64,000 nucleotides of DNA from CAVZVZ01 sp963778895 (lineage in GTDB: Bacteria > Actinomycetota > Acidimicrobiia > Acidimicrobiales > Acidimicrobilacustridaceae): contig CAVZVZ010000005.1 in NCBI GenBank assembly GCA_963778895.1, positions 2,274,000 through 2,337,999 on the forward strand, in the 5' to 3' direction. The notes under the pieces are model-generated. The model did no database searches and was not told the origin of the DNA. It worked only from the letters and a program-made list of their open reading frames with translations. How positions within the stretch are numbered: position 1 is the first letter of the stretch; each line of letters begins with the position of its first letter. Below, piece after piece: positions 8,447-17,406 of the stretch. The translations under genes and the position numbers were made by a program.

Positions 8447-8976
8447 CGGCCCCGATGGACGCGGGTGGCGGGACAATCGGGGCGGGTCCGGAACATGACG
8501 CTGATCGACGGATCCTCGAGCGCGGCGACCGCTTTGGCAAGTCTGGTTACGCCTGGCGCACTCGCAACAGCAGGTTGGCCGGCTAATGGACGTAGATCGA
8601 TGTAGGTGTGCACCGATCGGGCGGGCGATCGGTGAGAGTGTCGCCGCCGAGCCGGGGAGTCGGTAGTCGTTTGTACCGGCAGCTGTCTCCAAGTTTCTGA
8701 TAAGTCCAGGACGCGCCCATTCACCGTCGATGCGCCGCCGGCCATCGGTTGACGTGTCCGCGCCTTTCTGTTTGGCGGCGACCCGATTGACGGGAAGCCA
8801 GCCGAGGTCTCGCAGCAATCGTTGATGGTGAACGCCTCAGATGAAGGGCCCGACGAGTGTTCGGCAGCCACCATGATCGGCCAACGCCACTGAGTCGCTG
8901 GTCGACTACATCGACGAGTACAACCAACACCGCCGACGTTGCGCTGGTTCACAGTTGATTCTCAGGTGCAACCCAT
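8447..8976. other. Gene-free 530-bp stretch with a transposase tail relic
   Basis: At 8894-8941 the plus strand reads SLVDYIDEYNQHRRR, which resembles the C-terminal helix of rve-type integrase/transposases (compare YI..YN.RRRH). No upstream catalytic domain is present. The remainder has no gene I can support. It separates the hydratase remnant from the glycosyltransferase remnant. Confidence 0.35.
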
Positions 8977-10781
8977 ATGGTTGCGCCCATGGCGGCACTC
9001 GATCTGTCTGCAGCCGCGGGTGCGCAAGGCGACCGCGTCGACATCTCGACCGTCGGTGCGCCGGCCGGCGGTCGTCAGGTGGTCGGGCGGTGGCTCCCGC
9101 TGGTGTTGGCGGTGCTGTGCTTCGCCGTGATGTGTGCGCTGGTGTTGAGCCAGGCCGAGAAGATGATCGAGCCCGATCCCTACGCCTACCGGGCGTCGAT
9201 CGCTGCGCTGGAGAATGGTGACGTCACCCTCACCCAGGACCAGTACGACCAGCTCACCGAACAGCTCCAGCAGACATCGCTCGGTGGTGGGATCAGTCAA
9301 TGGCACCAGAACTCCGACGGCACCTGGGTCAGCGAGAAGAATCCCGGGTACCCGTTCCTGGCGGTCGGCTTCGACGAGGTGGGCGCCATGCGCCTCGCAC
9401 CGCTCTTCTACGGCGCGCTCGCGTGCGTCGGCCTGTGGCTCGGCGCCCGACGGTGGCTCGGCCGGTGGGGCGGCACGTTCGCGGTCGGCGCCTACTGCTC
9501 GGCCGCGATGGTCCTGGTGATGGCCTGGCGCTCGTTCATGCCCACCTTCACCGACGCGTCGCTGGTGGCGTGTGGGCTCGGGCTGCTGGTGTGGAGCGCG
9601 CTGGCGCTCGGCCGGTCTCGCCGGGCGCGTGTGATCGTCGGCGCTGCTCGCCTTCTTCTCGTTCGGCCTCGCGGTGTTCGTGCGCTACACGAACGTGGTG
9701 GTGCTGGCCGTCGCCGCGCTGTTCGCGGTGCTGCTCTGCCTGAGGTCGCGCTGGAAGCTCGGCTGGTCGACCCTGCTCTGGTGGACCCTGGCGGCGGTGC
9801 CACCGCTGATCGCGTCATTGGCTTACAACGCGGTCGTGTTCGACGGGCCCTTCTCCACGGGTTACAGCTCGAACGCCGTCAAGTTCACGCTTGGTTCGAT
9901 CCCCCAGAATCTCAAGATCATGCCGTCGCAGTTGTGGCGAGCGATGCCGGTGTTCATCGTCGGGCTCGCCGCGGTCATCGGCATCGTGGGCGTACAGGTC
10001 TGGCACCTCGTGCGGCACCGCGCGCGCACCGGGTCGATAGCGACGAGCGGCACGACCGAGGTAGCCGCCGCATTCGACGAGCCCGCGGAGCTCGCCGCGC
10101 CCGACACCGTCGAGATCTCCCGCGTCGTCGCCGACCGTTGGATCGGCCTGTTCCTCCTCGGCGCTTGGGCTGCCCTCTGGGGGACCTACGCCGCGTACCA
10201 GTGGACCACGATCGGCGGCGGCGGTGGTCCGTTCGGCGGCGCCGGCATCTTCGGGGACAGCAGCTTCCTCCACCCGAACTACAGCATCGCCCGCTTCTAC
10301 CTTCCGGCACTGGGTGCCATCGCCCTGCTCGCGGCGTGGCTCATCGTTCGTCTGCCCCGCTGTGCTCGGCGTGCTCGTCATCGTCGGGCTGTTCGTCGCC
10401 GGCGGCACCGGCTTCCTCGCCACCGTGAACGGGCCGTGGGCCAACAACCTCGGCGGCGCACCGGGCGCTGGCGGCCAAGGCTTTCCGGGCGGCGGCTTTC
10501 CCGGCGGCGCACCGGGCGCTGGCGGCCAAGGCTTTCCGGGCGGCGGCTTTCCCGGCGGCGCACCGGGCGCGGGCGGTCAAGTCCCCGACCTGTCCAACTG
10601 CCCCAACCTCCCCCAGCTCGGCCCCAGGGGAGGAGGTCAGGGCTTCCCCGACGGCCAAAGCGGCCAGGCCGGCCCGCCCACGGGCGGGGAGCAGCCGAAT
10701 GGTGGCCCCCCAGCCGGGCTCACCTTCGACCAGAACGGCTGTCCCGTATTCCCGACGACGACCACCCCGACGTCCAACTGA
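8977..10781 (+). pseudogene. Polytopic membrane glycosyltransferase-like protein, two frameshifts, Gly-rich tail
   Basis: The reconstructed protein is about 600 residues. It has an N-terminal membrane helix (LVLAVLCFAVMCALVL), an acidic first loop with EPDPYAYRA (typical of GT-C dolichyl-phosphate-mannose-type transferases), then many hydrophobic helices. The frame moves near 9640 (after RARVIVG, before LLAFFSFGLAVF) and again in the C4 run at 10355-10358 (RLP to AVLGVLVIVGLF). The final frame carries a Gly/Pro/Gln-rich tail with 17-residue repeats and ends NGCPVFPTTTTPTSN. GT39-like proteins with glycine-rich tails are common in actinobacteria. The substrate is unknown. Confidence 0.65.
10452..10580 (+). 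repeat. 51-bp tandem repeat encoding a Gly-rich 17-mer
   Basis: Two identical 51-bp units (10452-10502 and 10503-10553) and a partial third encode GGAPGAGGQGFPGGGFP repeats in the C-terminal tail of the glycosyltransferase-like gene. Exact nucleotide identity suggests recent slippage or unequal exchange. Confidence 0.85.
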
Positions 10782-10880
10782 GAGAAGCAGACATCCCTCG
10801 GCGCCGTTGCGTTGAATCAGATCACGCCGCGTTGGCTCGAGCCTGTGGAGGCACTGAGCCATGGAGCACGAAGGACCCGT

Positions 10881-10911
10881 TCATCGCACGGACGAGTTAC
10901 CGGCACCCACA
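10881..10911 (-). repeat. Solo IS-end copy (TIR-like), copy 1
   Basis: The sequence contains GCACGGACGAGTTACCGGCA then CCCAC and matches the terminal motif seen at nine other places here (core GAGT-TCCGGCACCCAC). No transposase reading frame is attached. Confidence 0.5.
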
Positions 10912-10940
10912 ACCGCCGACGGCTGAGTCCCAGCGGTGTT

Positions 10941-11018
10941 TGTGGTCCGCGGATGTTGCGACTCGTGGTACGATTTCATTAGTCGGCTATCCACTGTACC
11001 ACCTATAGTGATTGTCGG
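10941..11018. repeat. Diverged 75-80 bp repeat, copy B (matches 4640-4718)
   Basis: Shares with copy A the ordered blocks GTGGTC-GCG, GTTGCGACT, AGTCGGCTAT and CCACTGT. Its right end abuts the truncated thiolase fragment exactly where that protein similarity stops, as expected for an element or rearrangement boundary. Confidence 0.5.
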
Positions 11019-11349
11019 GGCCGGCGACCTGGGCGTAGGCAACGATCTCGGCGAGCGGCCTCACGCCGAGACGTTCGGCGACCTCGGCGTTGGTGATGAT
11101 GGTGACGGATGCGCCGTCGCTGATCTGGCTGGCGTTGCCGGCGGTGATGTGGCCGGCCTTGTCGAACGCGGGACGGGGGCCGGCGAGCGACTCGATGGTG
11201 GTCTCGCCCCGGACGCCTTCGTCGTGCCCGACGATGACGGCGTCGCCTCGGCGCTGGGGGACGGTGGCCAGCACGATCTCCCCTTCGAACCGGCCTTCTT
11301 GTTGGGTGGCTTCGGCGCGGCGGTGTGATTCGGCGGCCATGGCGTCCAT
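11019..11349 (-). pseudogene. Internal fragment of a thiolase (acetyl-CoA acetyltransferase)
   Basis: The minus strand encodes ESHRRAEATQQEGRF, then VGHDEGVRGETTIESL, RPAFDKAGHITAGNASQISD and LAEIVAYAQVAGPD. These match the middle of the thiolase fold, including the TAGNASQISDGA loop. The N-terminal active-site cysteine region and the C-terminal His/Cys motifs are absent. The 5' side is replaced by an IS-end copy at 11351-11387 and the 3' side by repeat copy B, so the fragment is bracketed by element debris. Confidence 0.7.
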
Positions 11350-11350
11350 G

Positions 11351-11387
11351 GTCAACGCACGCCGACGATTTTTCGGCACCCGCAGGA
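11351..11387 (-). repeat. IS-end copy 2
   Basis: Reads TCAACGCACGCCGACGATTT then TTCGGCACCCGCAGG, matching the consensus end of the local IS family. It forms the left edge of a short transposase-start relic (GLYRVVLRV on the minus strand near 11388-11405). Confidence 0.5.
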
Positions 11388-11460
11388 CAACACGGTAGAG
11401 GCCGGCCACCGGCCGATCATCCCCTCGTCCGAACCAAGCTGATCGTCCGGGCGCGAACCC

Positions 11461-11500
11461 CAGATCAATGGACACGAACGAGTATTCGGCACCCGCACGC
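11461..11500 (-). repeat. IS-end copy 3
   Basis: AGATCAATGGACACGAACGA followed by GTATTCGGCACCCGC is a well-preserved copy of the IS end. It lies about 60 bp right of the transposase-start relic GLYRVVL, the same spacing as in the copies at 15.2 and 18.1 kb. Confidence 0.6.
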
Positions 11501-11502
11501 TC

Positions 11503-12460
11503 TTACGAGTTTGCGGCGCTGCGCATCTCTCGGGCATCGCAGGCCTGGGCCAGACAAGGCAGCCCCATCATGGCCTCCCATGCCTTGAGGGTGCCGGCGA
11601 ATCCGGCGCCTTCGAGCGTGACGGGGCCGGCGGTCGCCGTCGGTGTGATCCAGAGATTCGGGACGGGGCGGTCTTCGTCGTACCAAACGAACACCGCGAC
11701 GGTTCCTGCCTTGTAGGCGGGGCTGTCGAGGATCGGTTGGATGTGCTCCTTCGCCCACGCATCGACGGGCGGGTCGAGACAGTCGTGCCCGTCGTTGCAC
11801 AACGTCGGCGTCACGAAGGCGAAGGTCGGAAGTGCGTCGGGGTCGAGCTCGGTGAGCGGTCGCACCTGCGTATCGCAATTCGCTTGGTCGTCAGCCCCCC
11901 ACATGTAGAGAGCCGGGATGTGCTTCGCGGCATTGCCGTCGGCGCTGCACCCCGTAGTCGCTCCTTCGACGAAGTTGATCGCCGTCTTGCCCGCGACGCG
12001 TGCTTGCCGGAAGAGGTTGTCGGCTTGGGTGCTGCAGATGGGCGACGGGGAACAATCGTTGACCACACCGGGCTGTGCGGCCCCGGTGACCTGCCCGACG
12101 TACTGCGTGAGGCTGTTCTGTCCCGGGTCCGTCTCAGTCCAGTCCGTGAAGTAGCTGCATTGTTGGCCTAGTCCGTGCAGATACGGCATACCGGGCCCGA
12201 AACCAAGGCCGACGTCCTTCCACTGGCGATTCTCGAAGGAGAACACGACGACGGAGTGTGTACTGCTCCGGCGGTGGCCCCGCCTGGCCACAACTCCCCA
12301 ACACCGTAGGCGTCGTGGAACCGGTGGTGTCGCTTGCCGCCGGCGTAGTCGAGTTCGACGACGAACCGCAGGCGGCTCCGAGCAAGAGAACCGAAGCCAG
12401 AACGGCCATCCGGACGCTGACACGGGGCGAATCGTGAAACCAGACAGAAGGTTTCGACAC
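11503..12460 (-). pseudogene. Phosphoesterase-family (AcpA/phospholipase C-like) lipoprotein, one frameshift
   Basis: The first frame, starting at GTG 12460, encodes a lipoprotein signal peptide (VRMAVLASVLLLGAACGSSS, Cys in the lipobox LGAAC) and a Ser/Thr linker ending PPPEQY. A shift near 12255-12262 (GTGTGTAC) moves into the frame with THSVVVFSFENRQW, then NFVEGATTGCS, PTFAFVTPTLCNDGHDC and KAGTVAVFVWYDED, typical of the Pfam phosphoesterase family of secreted acid phosphatases/phospholipases. The C-terminal region is complete to the stop at 11503. One indel would restore a membrane-anchored protein of about 318 residues. Confidence 0.7.
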
Positions 12461-12597
12461 TTCTCATCCCCCGATGCGTTCGCCCGGAATCTCCTGCGGC
12501 GCGCTGCCGGCACTACCCCTGTGAGCACAAGAGTGTTGGCGCGATACTCCCACGGTGACCGGTCCGTCGCCCTTGGTACGGCCTCGGCGTCGGAGGA

Positions 12598-12867
12598 CTA
12601 CTTCTCGACGAAGACCGTTAGCGGTGGGATAACCCCGTGCCGTTCCATGGCGGCGGCCAGATCAGGAGACGGGGAGGCAACCGCCTGCATCAACCCGTCC
12701 ACATCGTTGGTATCGCAAGTGATAGCGATCGTCCTGCTTCCGTCATGCGTCACATGGTCCACCACGTTGGCTCCTCCCATGCCACCGATGGCTTCGGCTC
12801 GTTCCGACTTGCCCTTCAGCCACTGGTCCACGTCGACCACGTTGTGGGTGATGACAACCTTTGGCAT
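12598..12867 (-). CDS. Conserved small protein of unknown function (89 aa)
   Basis: ATG 12867 follows the site AAGGAGGCGCC. The 89-residue product starts MPKVVITHNVVDVDQWL and ends GVIPPLTVFVEK; strand-helix-strand spacing suggests a single dimeric alpha/beta-barrel-type domain. Similar stand-alone proteins occur in actinobacteria without assigned function. It has no signal peptide and is monocistronic between two secreted-protein genes. Confidence 0.7.
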   Translation of the reverse strand: MPKVVITHNVVDVDQWLKGKSERAEAIGGMGGANVVDHVTHDGSRTIAITCDTNDVDGLMQAVASPSPDLAAAMERHGVIPPLTVFVEK

Positions 12868-12969
12868 GGCGCCTCCTTCAACAGAGGCGTCGCCCTAATG
12901 GCGACACCGGCGTCACCCTATAACCGTGCTTGGTCCTTGTGCTTCGGCGAACCGCGGCGTGAGACGCCA

Positions 12970-13041
12970 GGTCAACGTGTCCGGACGAGTATTCGGCACC
13001 AACAAGATCAATGGACACGATCGAGTAATCGACACCCACAG
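12970..13041 (-). repeat. IS-end copies 4 and 5 in tandem
   Basis: Copy 4 (12970-13000) contains GTCAACGTGTCCGGACGAGT then ATTCGGCACC. Copy 5 (13005-13041) contains AGATCAATGGACACGATCGA then GTAATCGACACCCACAGG. Two ends side by side with no transposase between suggest deletion of an IS or nested insertion. The DNA from 13042 to 13196 shows no gene. Confidence 0.55.
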
Positions 13042-13196
13042 GATCGGGTGCTTCTTCGACGCCTCGAGCGCGCCGGACTCAGCGCGCTTGCGAGTCACCC
13101 CAACCGGACAAGACAGAGATTTGGGTCGCTCGCCCGTACTCGCCGTGCTCAGATCACACCGATCCGTCGGGCAGGCTTTCACCGCATCGCGCTGAA

Positions 13197-13226
13197 CCGG
13201 CCAGCACGCCTCAGCGCGCTGGCCGG
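13197..13226 (-). terminator. GC-rich hairpin downstream of the secreted acidic protein
   Basis: CCGGCCAGC (13197-13205) and GCTGGCCGG (13218-13226) form a perfect 9-bp stem, about 60 bp after the stop of the gene at 13288. A T-tract is absent, as is usual for high-GC actinobacterial terminators. Confidence 0.5.
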
Positions 13227-13287
13227 CTCGGCGTGGTGTAGCGGTGTGCTGGTGGTTGTTGGCAGTTCTCGTCGACGGCTGTCGAGT

Positions 13288-13800
13288 TCAGTCGTCGTTG
13301 TGGGACTGGTGCGCGTCCCCGTGCGAATCGCCCGTCGTCGTAGCGGGCGTATCGTGCTGGTGCTCGTCGGCGCCTTTGGACTCGTTGGCCGAGTGATCGG
13401 ACTCCTTCTGCCCGTCGTCGACCTCAGTCGTGTCGCCGGGACCCTGCTGGTCATCTGCCTCGACCTCGGTCGTGTCGCCGGGGCCTTGCTGACCATCGTT
13501 CTCGACCCGGGCCGTGTCTTGCGTGCCCGCCGTTGACGAGTCGTCGGAGGTGCTCACGCTTTCATCGGTCGCCTCGGTCGCCTCGGTCGTGTCGTCGACC
13601 TGCGTCGCTTCCGTCGTGTCGGTCGGCTCTGGCACCGTGGAGCTATCGGCGATGAAGACGTTGGCCTCGGGTTGGGCGGTCGTTACCGGGTCGTGACCGG
13701 GTCCGCCCGATTGTGCCACCGCGATGGCGGCTCCGCCGCCGAGGATGATGGCTGCTGCCGTCGCCGCGACGGTCAGCGCGAGTGCTTTCGAACGCATCAT
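13288..13800 (-). CDS. Secreted, acidic low-complexity protein
   Basis: The start at the ATGATG pair (13798-13800) has GGAAGGGA upstream. Residues 1-30 form a Sec signal peptide (ALALTVAATAAAIILGGGAA then a likely cut after AIAVAQ). The mature part is rich in Asp, Glu, Thr and Ser, with an internal repeat around QQGPGDTTEV (two copies) and a His/Asp-rich tail (SHGDAHQSHNDD) that could bind metal. There is no recognisable enzyme domain. I would expect a disordered exported protein; the His-rich end is the only functional hint. Confidence 0.6.
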   Translation of the reverse strand: MMRSKALALTVAATAAAIILGGGAAIAVAQSGGPGHDPVTTAQPEANVFIADSSTVPEPTDTTEATQVDDTTEATEATDESVSTSDDSSTAGTQDTARVENDGQQGPGDTTEVEADDQQGPGDTTEVDDGQKESDHSANESKGADEHQHDTPATTTGDSHGDAHQSHNDD

Positions 13801-13815
13801 TTGGTTCCCTTCCAA

Positions 13816-14504
13816 GTCGAGCTCCCGATGTAGGTTCTACGCACCATCGGGTATGGCGGCCTCCAGCGCAGAGTAAAGACTTGGCAAAGTCGATGGTCGT
13901 GCTCGCCAGTTGCGATCGCGTCCGCGTCGACGCGGTTGTATCGGCAGTGGACCCGCACGGCCACATCATCGACGTGTCCGTCTCTCACAAACGCGACATC
14001 ATCGGGGCCGCCGGTTCTTCGTCGGCGCCCTGGCCGTCCATGGCGATGCCGAGGAGGTCGTGACCGACCTGGCCCATCCACTGGCGCGCGTCATCGAGGA
14101 ACTCTTGCTTGAGTTGCTTCACGACTCGAGCCGGTACGCCAACAATCGGGTCGAGTGCGACCAGGGCCGGATGCAAGCGCGGTACGAGCGATGCGGAGGC
14201 TGAAACGCGACCGAACGGCCCACGTCGTGATTGCGCAGCACGCGATCATGCAGAACTCGCGTCGAGGCCATTAGGAACTCGGGACCGACGACGATGCTCC
14301 TCGTCGAGCCGCGGGCGCGCTCCACGAACTCAGCCGAATGATCTGACCGCCGAACCGACCAGCAACGACGGTCGACCGCGAACCGCTATCGGATACCGCA
14401 ACAGTGCCACTCAGGTCTGTTGGTCACACCGCTCCGCCACGCCTCGCGCCGCGAGGTCGCCATTCATGGCGCCATCGCACCGGCACGGGACACGTGAACG
14501 CGAG
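13816..14504. other. 690-bp stretch with unassigned protein-like debris
   Basis: No intact gene is visible. On the minus strand, frames near 13985-14176 (PARVVKQLKQEFLDDARQWM and GHDLLGIAMDGQGAD) and 14180-14325 look protein-like and could be pieces of one decayed gene; I recognise no family. The stretch ends in the 23-bp dispersed repeat at 14327-14349. Confidence 0.3.
14322..14349. repeat. Dispersed repeat R23, copy 1
   Basis: Contains the exact 23-mer AACTCAGCCGAATGATCTGA plus CCG (14327-14349), found again at 31533-31555 and 38856-38878; the five bases before it (CCACG) also match copy 2. Confidence 0.8.
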
Positions 14505-14813
14505 TCAGGTGTTGGCTTCCCGGACAATGCCAACCCACTCGACGATGTCCCACAGGCCCTCGATTGATACGAACTCGAGTGTCTGGAGAGCCAGGATTCC
14601 CGCCACGCTGCGCTTGGCCGACAGTTCGTCGGGGTATTCGATGACCGAGACGAGCGTCGTGTCGGTGGGTGAGAAGCCCACGACCTTGACGTCGCCGCCG
14701 TGTTTGCCGATGACGTCGTAGATAGCCGCGGTCTGGGCGTCATTCTCCTCGACAGAGAGGTCTCGCCAAGCCTCCGGAACGATTCTGGTGCGGGACATCT
14801 GAACATGACTCAT
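14505..14813 (-). CDS. Small GYD/DUF-like protein (102 aa)
   Basis: The ATG at 14813 is preceded by GAGGGGAATCC; an internal ATG five codons later is an alternative. The 102-residue product (MSRTRIVPEAWRDLS, then TDTTLVSVIEYPDELSAKRS) has the compact alternating alpha/beta pattern of small ferredoxin-like domains and loosely resembles GYD-type proteins. No catalytic residues can be assigned. It is flanked by an IS relic on the upstream side. Confidence 0.6.
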   Translation of the reverse strand: MSHVQMSRTRIVPEAWRDLSVEENDAQTAAIYDVIGKHGGDVKVVGFSPTDTTLVSVIEYPDELSAKRSVAGILALQTLEFVSIEGLWDIVEWVGIVREANT

Positions 14814-14837
14814 TGGATTCCCCTCGCGGTTCGACGA

Positions 14838-15128
14838 TCAGGACGACATTTGGTGTCGTTTCTTAGCCACCGAAGCTAGTACCGGATCGTCACGCACGCC
14901 GCGGGAGGATCCTGGGGGCGCCATGGAGATCCGGGCTGAAGGTACGGCATTCGAGAACAGACGGTCAGTTCCACCCGTGGGTTCGAAGTGGGGTCGTGGC
15001 ACGTGGCGGTGCAACACCGCGAATTGATGGCGTAACACGAGGATCTCGACATATTTGGAACGATCCGTACCACTGCGCAGTACCAGCAGGTCGATCACGA
15101 GACGAACAAGACGGTAGAAGCGGGCCAC
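14838..15128 (-). mobile_element. 5' remnant of an integrase-type transposase
   Basis: The minus strand reads MARFYRLVRLVIDLLVLRSG then TDRSKYVEILVLRHQFAVLHRHVPRPHFEP, the characteristic N-terminus of a widespread actinobacterial rve-domain transposase. Similarity decays after about 55 residues, and neither the HTH nor the DDE domain follows. An IS-end copy lies 54 bp upstream of the start. This is the longest preserved transposase relic in the window and shows where the solo ends come from. Confidence 0.7.
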
Positions 15129-15181
15129 TCGCCGATCCGCGCGGCGCTCAGATCACGCCGATCTATCGAGCACGAAGATCC

Positions 15182-15218
15182 AGGTCAACGCACACGGATG
15201 AGTTTCCGGCACCCACAC
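15182..15218 (-). repeat. IS-end copy 6
   Basis: AGGTCAACGCACACGGATGA then GTTTCCGGCACCCACAC is a well-preserved copy located just upstream of the transposase remnant at 14838-15128. It therefore defines the end of the element. Confidence 0.65.
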
Positions 15219-15223
15219 GCCAA

Positions 15224-15240
15224 ACACACACACACACACA
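15224..15240. repeat. (AC)n microsatellite
   Basis: About eight and a half AC units, unusual in GC-rich DNA, sit exactly between the IS end and the VOC fragment. They may have grown from the CACCCACACGC terminus. Confidence 0.8.
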
Positions 15241-15324
15241 CGGATCGACGACGCTCCGCCGGGACTCGTGCTCGTCTGCACCGACCCCGACGGCATCCCA
15301 GTGGAGTTCTTCGCGTCAACCTGA
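15241..15324 (+). pseudogene. C-terminal fragment of a VOC/glyoxalase-fold protein
   Basis: The 27 codons read RIDDAPPGLVLVCTDPDGIP then VEFFAST and stop at TGA 15322-15324. The DPDGxPVEFF ending is the hallmark C-terminal strand of vicinal-oxygen-chelate proteins. Everything upstream has been replaced by the microsatellite and IS end. Confidence 0.6.
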
Positions 15325-15385
15325 GGTGCGGCTCGCTCGTCCCTGCCCGGCTGGGCCCTTTGACGTCGCCATCGCCCAGCAACTT

Positions 15386-15769
15386 CTAGGTCAACTGGGT
15401 GATCGAGAGGATGTTGTCGTCGGGGTCACAGAACCAGGCAATCTGTGCGCCGCCAGGAGCCACCCAGACCCCGCTGTCGTCTTGTTCCATGCCGTCGAAA
15501 CGGAGGAACTCGACCCCTCGCTCGGCGAGTGAGGCGATCGTGTCTCCGATGTCGGTGACAACCCAGCCCAGGACCGTGAAGGGGTGCGGAGCAAAGTTCG
15601 GTACTGCGGTCACCCTTACGTGAGTCGATCCGCTGGACAGAACTACGGCGTAGTCGTCGCTGGAGACCAGCGGTAGCTCAAGGATGTCGCGGTAGAACTC
15701 GCGGGCGAGATCCAGGTTCGTCGAGGGCACGAAGGCAACCAATCGGTGGAGTGGTTCCGAAGCCGTCAT
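15386..15769 (-). CDS. VOC (glyoxalase/bleomycin-resistance fold) family protein
   Basis: A complete 127-residue protein. It has the two beta-alpha-beta-beta-beta modules of the family: LHRLVAFVPSTNLDLAREFY at the start and FDGMEQDDSGVWVAP then AWFCDPDDNILSITQL at the end. The CDPDDN motif is the usual metal/substrate-edge strand. The substrate is unknown. It is convergent with nothing nearby and is separated from the FAD oxidoreductase by 33 bp, possibly one transcript with it. Confidence 0.85.
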   Translation of the reverse strand: MTASEPLHRLVAFVPSTNLDLAREFYRDILELPLVSSDDYAVVLSSGSTHVRVTAVPNFAPHPFTVLGWVVTDIGDTIASLAERGVEFLRFDGMEQDDSGVWVAPGGAQIAWFCDPDDNILSITQLT

Positions 15770-15802
15770 CAGCCAATCCTATGATCGCCGCCCGCGGTTG
15801 GG

Positions 15803-17197
15803 TCAGCCGGTTGGTGGGATGTTTGCGTTGAGGTGGAGGATGTTGTCGGGGTCGTACGCCCTCTTGATGGTCTGTAGGCGTTCGAACTTGGCTCCGTAGG
15901 CGCTGCGCACCCGGTCCGCGTCGACGTCGGTCATGAAGTTCACGTAGCTGCCGACGCCGTCGGCGTACTGCACCAGCGCCGACCAGTAGTCGCGCACCCA
16001 GGCCCGCTCGGCTTCGTACATCGCCGGATCGGGCGCGGTGCCGGAGATGTTGATGACGTAGCGGATGTCGCGGCTGCCACCGAAGGCCGACGAATCAGTC
16101 GGGACGCGCTCGTAGGCGCCACCCATGACGAAGATCGGCACGAACGACAGCGGTGACATCTTCTGCGCCTGGTGCTCGAGGATGGTGTCGATCGCCCCGT
16201 CACTGAGTTCGTTCAGATACACCGCCTTCTCATAGGAGTGCATCCCCCAGGGTGCCGACTCGTCGAACATCTGCTGCAACGCGACGTAGGGCATAGGAGT
16301 CACCATCGTCACGATCGGGTTCAGCGATTCCGTGATCGGCGCGATCAGTCCGGCATGGGTGGTTTCGTCACCCAGCCCCACCACCGCGAGAGCGAACGCC
16401 GGGGTGAAATGCAGTTCCTCGGGGACGAACGGTGCCGGCGGGGCGCTGAGCCCCGCCAGGAACACGCCGCACTCGTCGGGCAGGCCTTTCACGAACTCGC
16501 GGGCGAACTCGAACATCTCGCGGCCCTGAGCGGGACTGAACAAGAAGAGCCCGAGGTGAATGATGGGGCCGACCTGGTGGAGCGCGAACTCGAATTCGGT
16601 GACGATCCCGAAGTTGCCGCCACCTCCCCGGATCGCCCAGAACAGATCGGAGTTCTCGCGCTCCGAGGCGTGCAACACCTGGCCGCCGGCGGTCACGACC
16701 TCGGCGCCGACCATGTTGTCCGACGACAAGCCGGCGAGTCGCGACAACCACCCGAGACCGCCGCCCAGCGTTAGACCCGCGACCCCGGTGTGGCTGATGA
16801 ATCCGCCGGGCACCGCCATCGCGTGCTCCTGCGTGGCGGCGTCGAGCTCGCCCCACGTCGTGCCACCGCCGCACTTCGCTCGCGCCGTTACCGGGTCGAC
16901 GCTCACGTCCTTCATCGGGGTCAGATCGATCATCAACCCGCCGTCGCACAGTGCGAATCCGGCGTAGTTGTGGCCACCCCCGCGCACCGAAACCTCGAGG
17001 TTCTCGCGACGAGCGAAGGCCAGCGCGGAGACGACGTCGGAGCTGTTGGTACAACTCGCCACTACCGCTGGCCGACGGGTGATCGCAGCGTTCCAGATGA
17101 ACACCGCAGCGTCGTAGCCGGGCTGGCCCGGCAACGACACCGTGCCGCCCAAGCCACCCTGCAACTCTTCGGCTAGTTCCTGCGATACGTCAGCCAC
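15803..17197 (-). CDS. FAD-linked oxidoreductase, berberine-bridge (BBE) type
   Basis: A 464-residue flavoenzyme beginning at GTG 17197 behind GGGAGGTCGAGTA. The PCMH FAD-binding domain includes VRGGGHNYAGFALCDGG, whose His is the usual 8-alpha covalent flavin site, and TGVAGLTLGGGLGWLSR. The Cys of the second covalent link found in bicovalent BBE enzymes is replaced by His (SHTGVAG), so monocovalent FAD is predicted. The BBE C-terminal segment ends YDPDNILHLNANIPP. Such enzymes oxidise sugars, alcohols or secondary metabolites with oxygen; the substrate is unknown. It lies just upstream of a VOC gene on the same strand. Confidence 0.88.
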   Translation of the reverse strand: MADVSQELAEELQGGLGGTVSLPGQPGYDAAVFIWNAAITRRPAVVASCTNSSDVVSALAFARRENLEVSVRGGGHNYAGFALCDGGLMIDLTPMKDVSVDPVTARAKCGGGTTWGELDAATQEHAMAVPGGFISHTGVAGLTLGGGLGWLSRLAGLSSDNMVGAEVVTAGGQVLHASERENSDLFWAIRGGGGNFGIVTEFEFALHQVGPIIHLGLFLFSPAQGREMFEFAREFVKGLPDECGVFLAGLSAPPAPFVPEELHFTPAFALAVVGLGDETTHAGLIAPITESLNPIVTMVTPMPYVALQQMFDESAPWGMHSYEKAVYLNELSDGAIDTILEHQAQKMSPLSFVPIFVMGGAYERVPTDSSAFGGSRDIRYVINISGTAPDPAMYEAERAWVRDYWSALVQYADGVGSYVNFMTDVDADRVRSAYGAKFERLQTIKRAYDPDNILHLNANIPPTG

Positions 17198-17406
17198 TAC
17201 TCGACCTCCCGATTCGACCGCGACCCTCGCGGGGTGACGCTACGCCTCAATCGTCCTCTGGTCCGGCGTACGAGCGGACACCAACGAGCGAGCGCCGCTG
17301 GCGCCACAAATCCGCCGTCATCAGCTCGGATGGACGCCCCAGCACGCCCCACCGATGTACGCGACCCTGGGGTGAGACCGAGGGCGCTCGAAACGAGGAG
17401 ACCGAG

